Shown here: positions 62,099 through 64,000 of the stretch, piece after piece
Layout: each line of letters opens with the position of its first letter
Numbering within the stretch: the stretch's first letter is position 1
Assembly: GCA_963819175.1 (NCBI GenBank)
Contig: CAWFVJ010000021.1
Location: 248,001 to 312,000, forward strand
DNA length: 64,000 nucleotides
From: CAWBRT01 sp963819175
GTDB lineage: Bacteria > Acidobacteriota > Terriglobia > Terriglobales > Acidobacteriaceae
Direction: 5' to 3'
Translations under genes and position numbers: made by a program
The notes under the pieces: generated by a model
The model's database searches: none
What the model was told of the DNA's origin: nothing
Seen by the model: only the letters and a program-made list of their open reading frames with translations

Positions 62099-62770
62099 AT
62101 GACCACGCGAACCCATTTTCACGAAGCGCTTAACGAGCTGAAGGGCAAACTGCTGGCCATGGGGGGCATGGCCGAAGATGCGGTCGCGGAGGCAGTTCGC
62201 GCTTACTGCGAGCGGTCCCCGGAAATTTGCCGGAAGATTTACGAAAATGAAGTAGGCATCAACACTCTCGAACGCGAGATCGACGAACTTTCCTTCGACT
62301 TGTTGGCCATGCAGCAGCCGATGGCCGTTGACTTGCGCTTCATCTTGGCCGTGATCAAGAGCAATGCCGACCTGGAACGTATTGGCGATCAGGCTGTCAA
62401 CATCGCCGAGCGGGTCATGGGATTGATCGAACTACCGCCCGCCGAATTAGCCGCCGATATTCCACAGATGGCCGCGCTCGTCTCTGGAATGATCCGGCAA
62501 TCACTCCAGGCTTTCGTTTCCGGCGATGCAAAATCCGCCCAGCACGTCTTGGAGCAAGATGACCGGGTGGACCGGATGAACCACGATATCTTCACGGCCA
62601 TGGACAAAGCGATGGAGTCCTCTCCTCACTTGATTCACCAAGCGCTGCACACGATTAGTATCGCCCGTAATCTCGAACGGGTTGCCGATCACGCTACAAA
62701 TATCGCCGAAGACGCCATTTTTTGGATATGCGGTGCCGACGTGCGGCGCCACTTTGGAAAAACCGCTTGA
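62099..62770 (+). CDS. phoU: Phosphate-signalling protein PhoU
   Basis: A 223-residue all-helical protein made of two three-helix repeats. FHEALNELKGKLLAMGGMAE and AERVMGLIELPPAEL flank the signature NADLERIGDQAVNIAERV; the second repeat carries NLERVADHATNIAEDAIFWI. The paired E/D-R-x-x-D motifs bind metal. The ATG at 62099 has GGAGG six bases upstream. PhoU restrains the PhoR/PhoB response through the Pst transporter. It faces pstS, which is encoded convergently. Confidence 0.94.
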   Translation: MTTRTHFHEALNELKGKLLAMGGMAEDAVAEAVRAYCERSPEICRKIYENEVGINTLEREIDELSFDLLAMQQPMAVDLRFILAVIKSNADLERIGDQAVNIAERVMGLIELPPAELAADIPQMAALVSGMIRQSLQAFVSGDAKSAQHVLEQDDRVDRMNHDIFTAMDKAMESSPHLIHQALHTISIARNLERVADHATNIAEDAIFWICGADVRRHFGKTA

Positions 62771-62962
62771 GATGCTCTGCCAATGCGAATGACGCCGGCG
62801 TTATGTTTACGGCCGGCTGATTTCCCAAACACCCGGTGTACCGGATATCGCGATCATCACGGCGCAATTGAAGAAGCAGGAATTACGACTTCACGCTCCG
62901 CCGACAAATGCCTGTAGGCTGCCGGAGCAATCGTCATTTCAAACGACCGCTTTGGCGTGTGA

Positions 62963-64000
62963 TCACTGCTTCTGCGGTTCTATGGCATTCAGAGCCACGA
63001 GTGATCGTGCGACAACATTCGCCGGTAAAGGAACGTAGTGCAGCTCGGGCGCATATTTCTGGCCGTCGGTCAGGCACCATTGCAACATTTGGTGTAATGC
63101 AAGAGCTTTTCGCGAATCTGCATAGTTCCGATAAAGAAGTAGCCAAGTCAAAGTAACGATGGGGTAAGAGTCAGGGCCCTTAGGATCGGGCACGTAGACG
63201 CGCAAGTTATCTGGCAGCTCCGCCTGGGCGATGGCTACCATTGCGCTCTTTTCGTTTGGAGCAACGAATGTTCCTTCGCGATTCTCAAGCGAAGCGACGT
63301 TCAATCCTGCCTTGACAGCAAAATCGTAGCTGACATAGCCGACGGAACCGATCGATTGCTTGATCCTTGCGGCAACACCCTCATTGCCACGGGCTCGCAT
63401 GGCATTGCCAGGCCAGTTGATCAATGTTGCCGGACCAAATTGGGAGCGCCACGCCGTACTGACGGCATCCAGGTGCTTGGTAAAAGCGAAGGTGGTGCCG
63501 CTGCCATCCTGGCGAACGACAGTCGTAATCGTGAGCTTGGGCAGCTTGAGTCCTGGATTGCTGCGCGTGATGACGGGATCGTTCCAGCTCTTGATCTGTC
63601 CCAGAAAGATTCCGGCGTAAGCTTGCCGGGAAAGTTTCAATTCGCCGCCAACGCCCGGAACGTTGTAGGCGAGCGCGACGGCGCCGGCGGTGACGGGCAG
63701 TAGAATTGCGCCACCCTGGACCCTTGCCATTTGTTCATCCTGCATGGCGGCGTCACTCGCGCCGAAGTCGACCTTATCCTCGTCCTTGACGCCTTGTCCG
63801 ATGAATCGCCGAATGCCCTCGCCACTGCCAACAGCATCGTACTCCACGACTGTATCCGGATGTTGCTGCTGGTATGTAGCAAACCACTTCCGATAAAGCA
63901 CGGAAGGGAATGTCGCGCCAGCGCCTTCGAGGAGGATGCCGCCGGCCGGGACTTTTGGCTTCTCAGCTCTTACGCTTGACAACGAAGGCACATTGGTCGA
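62963..64000 (-). CDS. pstS: Phosphate-binding protein PstS, 5' end outside
   Basis: The gene continues beyond the right edge. 346 codons are seen, from TNVPSLSSVRAEKPKVP to a stop at 62963. Phosphate-site motifs: LEGAGATFPSVLYRKWFATY, YDAVGSGEGIRRFI, VDFGASDAAM, VRQDGSGTTFAFTKHL and SIGSVGYVSYDFAVK. The Gly-Ser-Gly and Ser-Asp contacts to phosphate are present. Binding protein of the high-affinity Pst phosphate importer; the signal peptide and pstCAB should lie to the right. Confidence 0.92.
   Translation of the reverse strand, partial: STNVPSLSSVRAEKPKVPAGGILLEGAGATFPSVLYRKWFATYQQQHPDTVVEYDAVGSGEGIRRFIGQGVKDEDKVDFGASDAAMQDEQMARVQGGAILLPVTAGAVALAYNVPGVGGELKLSRQAYAGIFLGQIKSWNDPVITRSNPGLKLPKLTITTVVRQDGSGTTFAFTKHLDAVSTAWRSQFGPATLINWPGNAMRARGNEGVAARIKQSIGSVGYVSYDFAVKAGLNVASLENREGTFVAPNEKSAMVAIAQAELPDNLRVYVPDPKGPDSYPIVTLTWLLLYRNYADSRKALALHQMLQWCLTDGQKYAPELHYVPLPANVVARSLVALNAIEPQKQ

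Overview
The window looks like chromosomal DNA of an Acidobacteriota bacterium (class Terriglobia or Koribacter-like). This is an inference from gene content (a DUF3300 protein, SYLF, DUF3309, lmo0937-type and Thivi_2564-type small membrane proteins, a Zn-dependent phospholipase C-like protein), from moderately high GC, and from intergenic repeats that begin GTCAT(C/T)C and end GGATGAC. No rRNA, CRISPR array or complete insertion sequence is visible. One tRNA gene, tRNA-Arg(UCG), is present.

Layout. 0-9.7 kb: a meaB/argK 5' end, an acyl-CoA dehydrogenase, an ABM-fold protein, a frameshifted threonine aldolase, hemW, and a minus-strand SDR / MaoC / citrate-lyase group with a CitD-CitE fusion and a broken citF. 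9.8-17.1 kb: a compact seven-gene efflux operon (TetR, TolC, HlyD, two ABC ATPases, two ABC-2 permeases), resembling the YbhGFSR type. 17.5-21.1 kb: FecR-domain, DUF3300 and LolA-like envelope proteins. 21.2-24.1 kb: a gene-poor stretch with tRNA-Arg, a VOC protein, a ribbon-helix-helix gene and the truncated start of a serine recombinase, probably an eroded mobile element. 24.1-28.9 kb: an intact branched-chain amino-acid-type ABC operon (livF, G, M, H and a lipoprotein binding protein). 29.2-31.7 kb: three regulators, including a cyclic-nucleotide-binding domain joined to a receiver domain instead of an HTH. 31.9-40.2 kb: envelope and stress genes, including a glycosyltransferase/GH130 frame and a phospholipase/lipase frame. 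40.3-48.6 kb: MgtA, a YqjD-like protein, an aspartate decarboxylase remnant, a truncated PAS sensor and a secreted alkaline-phosphatase-superfamily protein.

48.6-64 kb has a phosphate-scarcity theme. It holds an OlsF-like bifunctional acyltransferase (ornithine-lipid type), an HTH/RMD1 pair, a phosphonate cluster (phnCDE, phnX, a zinc alcohol dehydrogenase, phnA), a GGDEF-EAL protein, phoU and pstS. Four Pho-box-like arrays of 7-bp half-sites spaced exactly 11 bp lie in front of the acyltransferase, in front of phnC, in front of phoU, and in front of an orphan intrinsic terminator at 50.6 kb that may end a small RNA. The interpretation is a Pho regulon block that replaces phospholipids, scavenges phosphonates and imports phosphate.

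At least eleven reading frames here are broken by single-base shifts, mostly one-base insertions, in otherwise well-conserved genes. That density suggests consensus indel errors as much as gene decay. Every 'frameshifted' call below should be read with this in mind.
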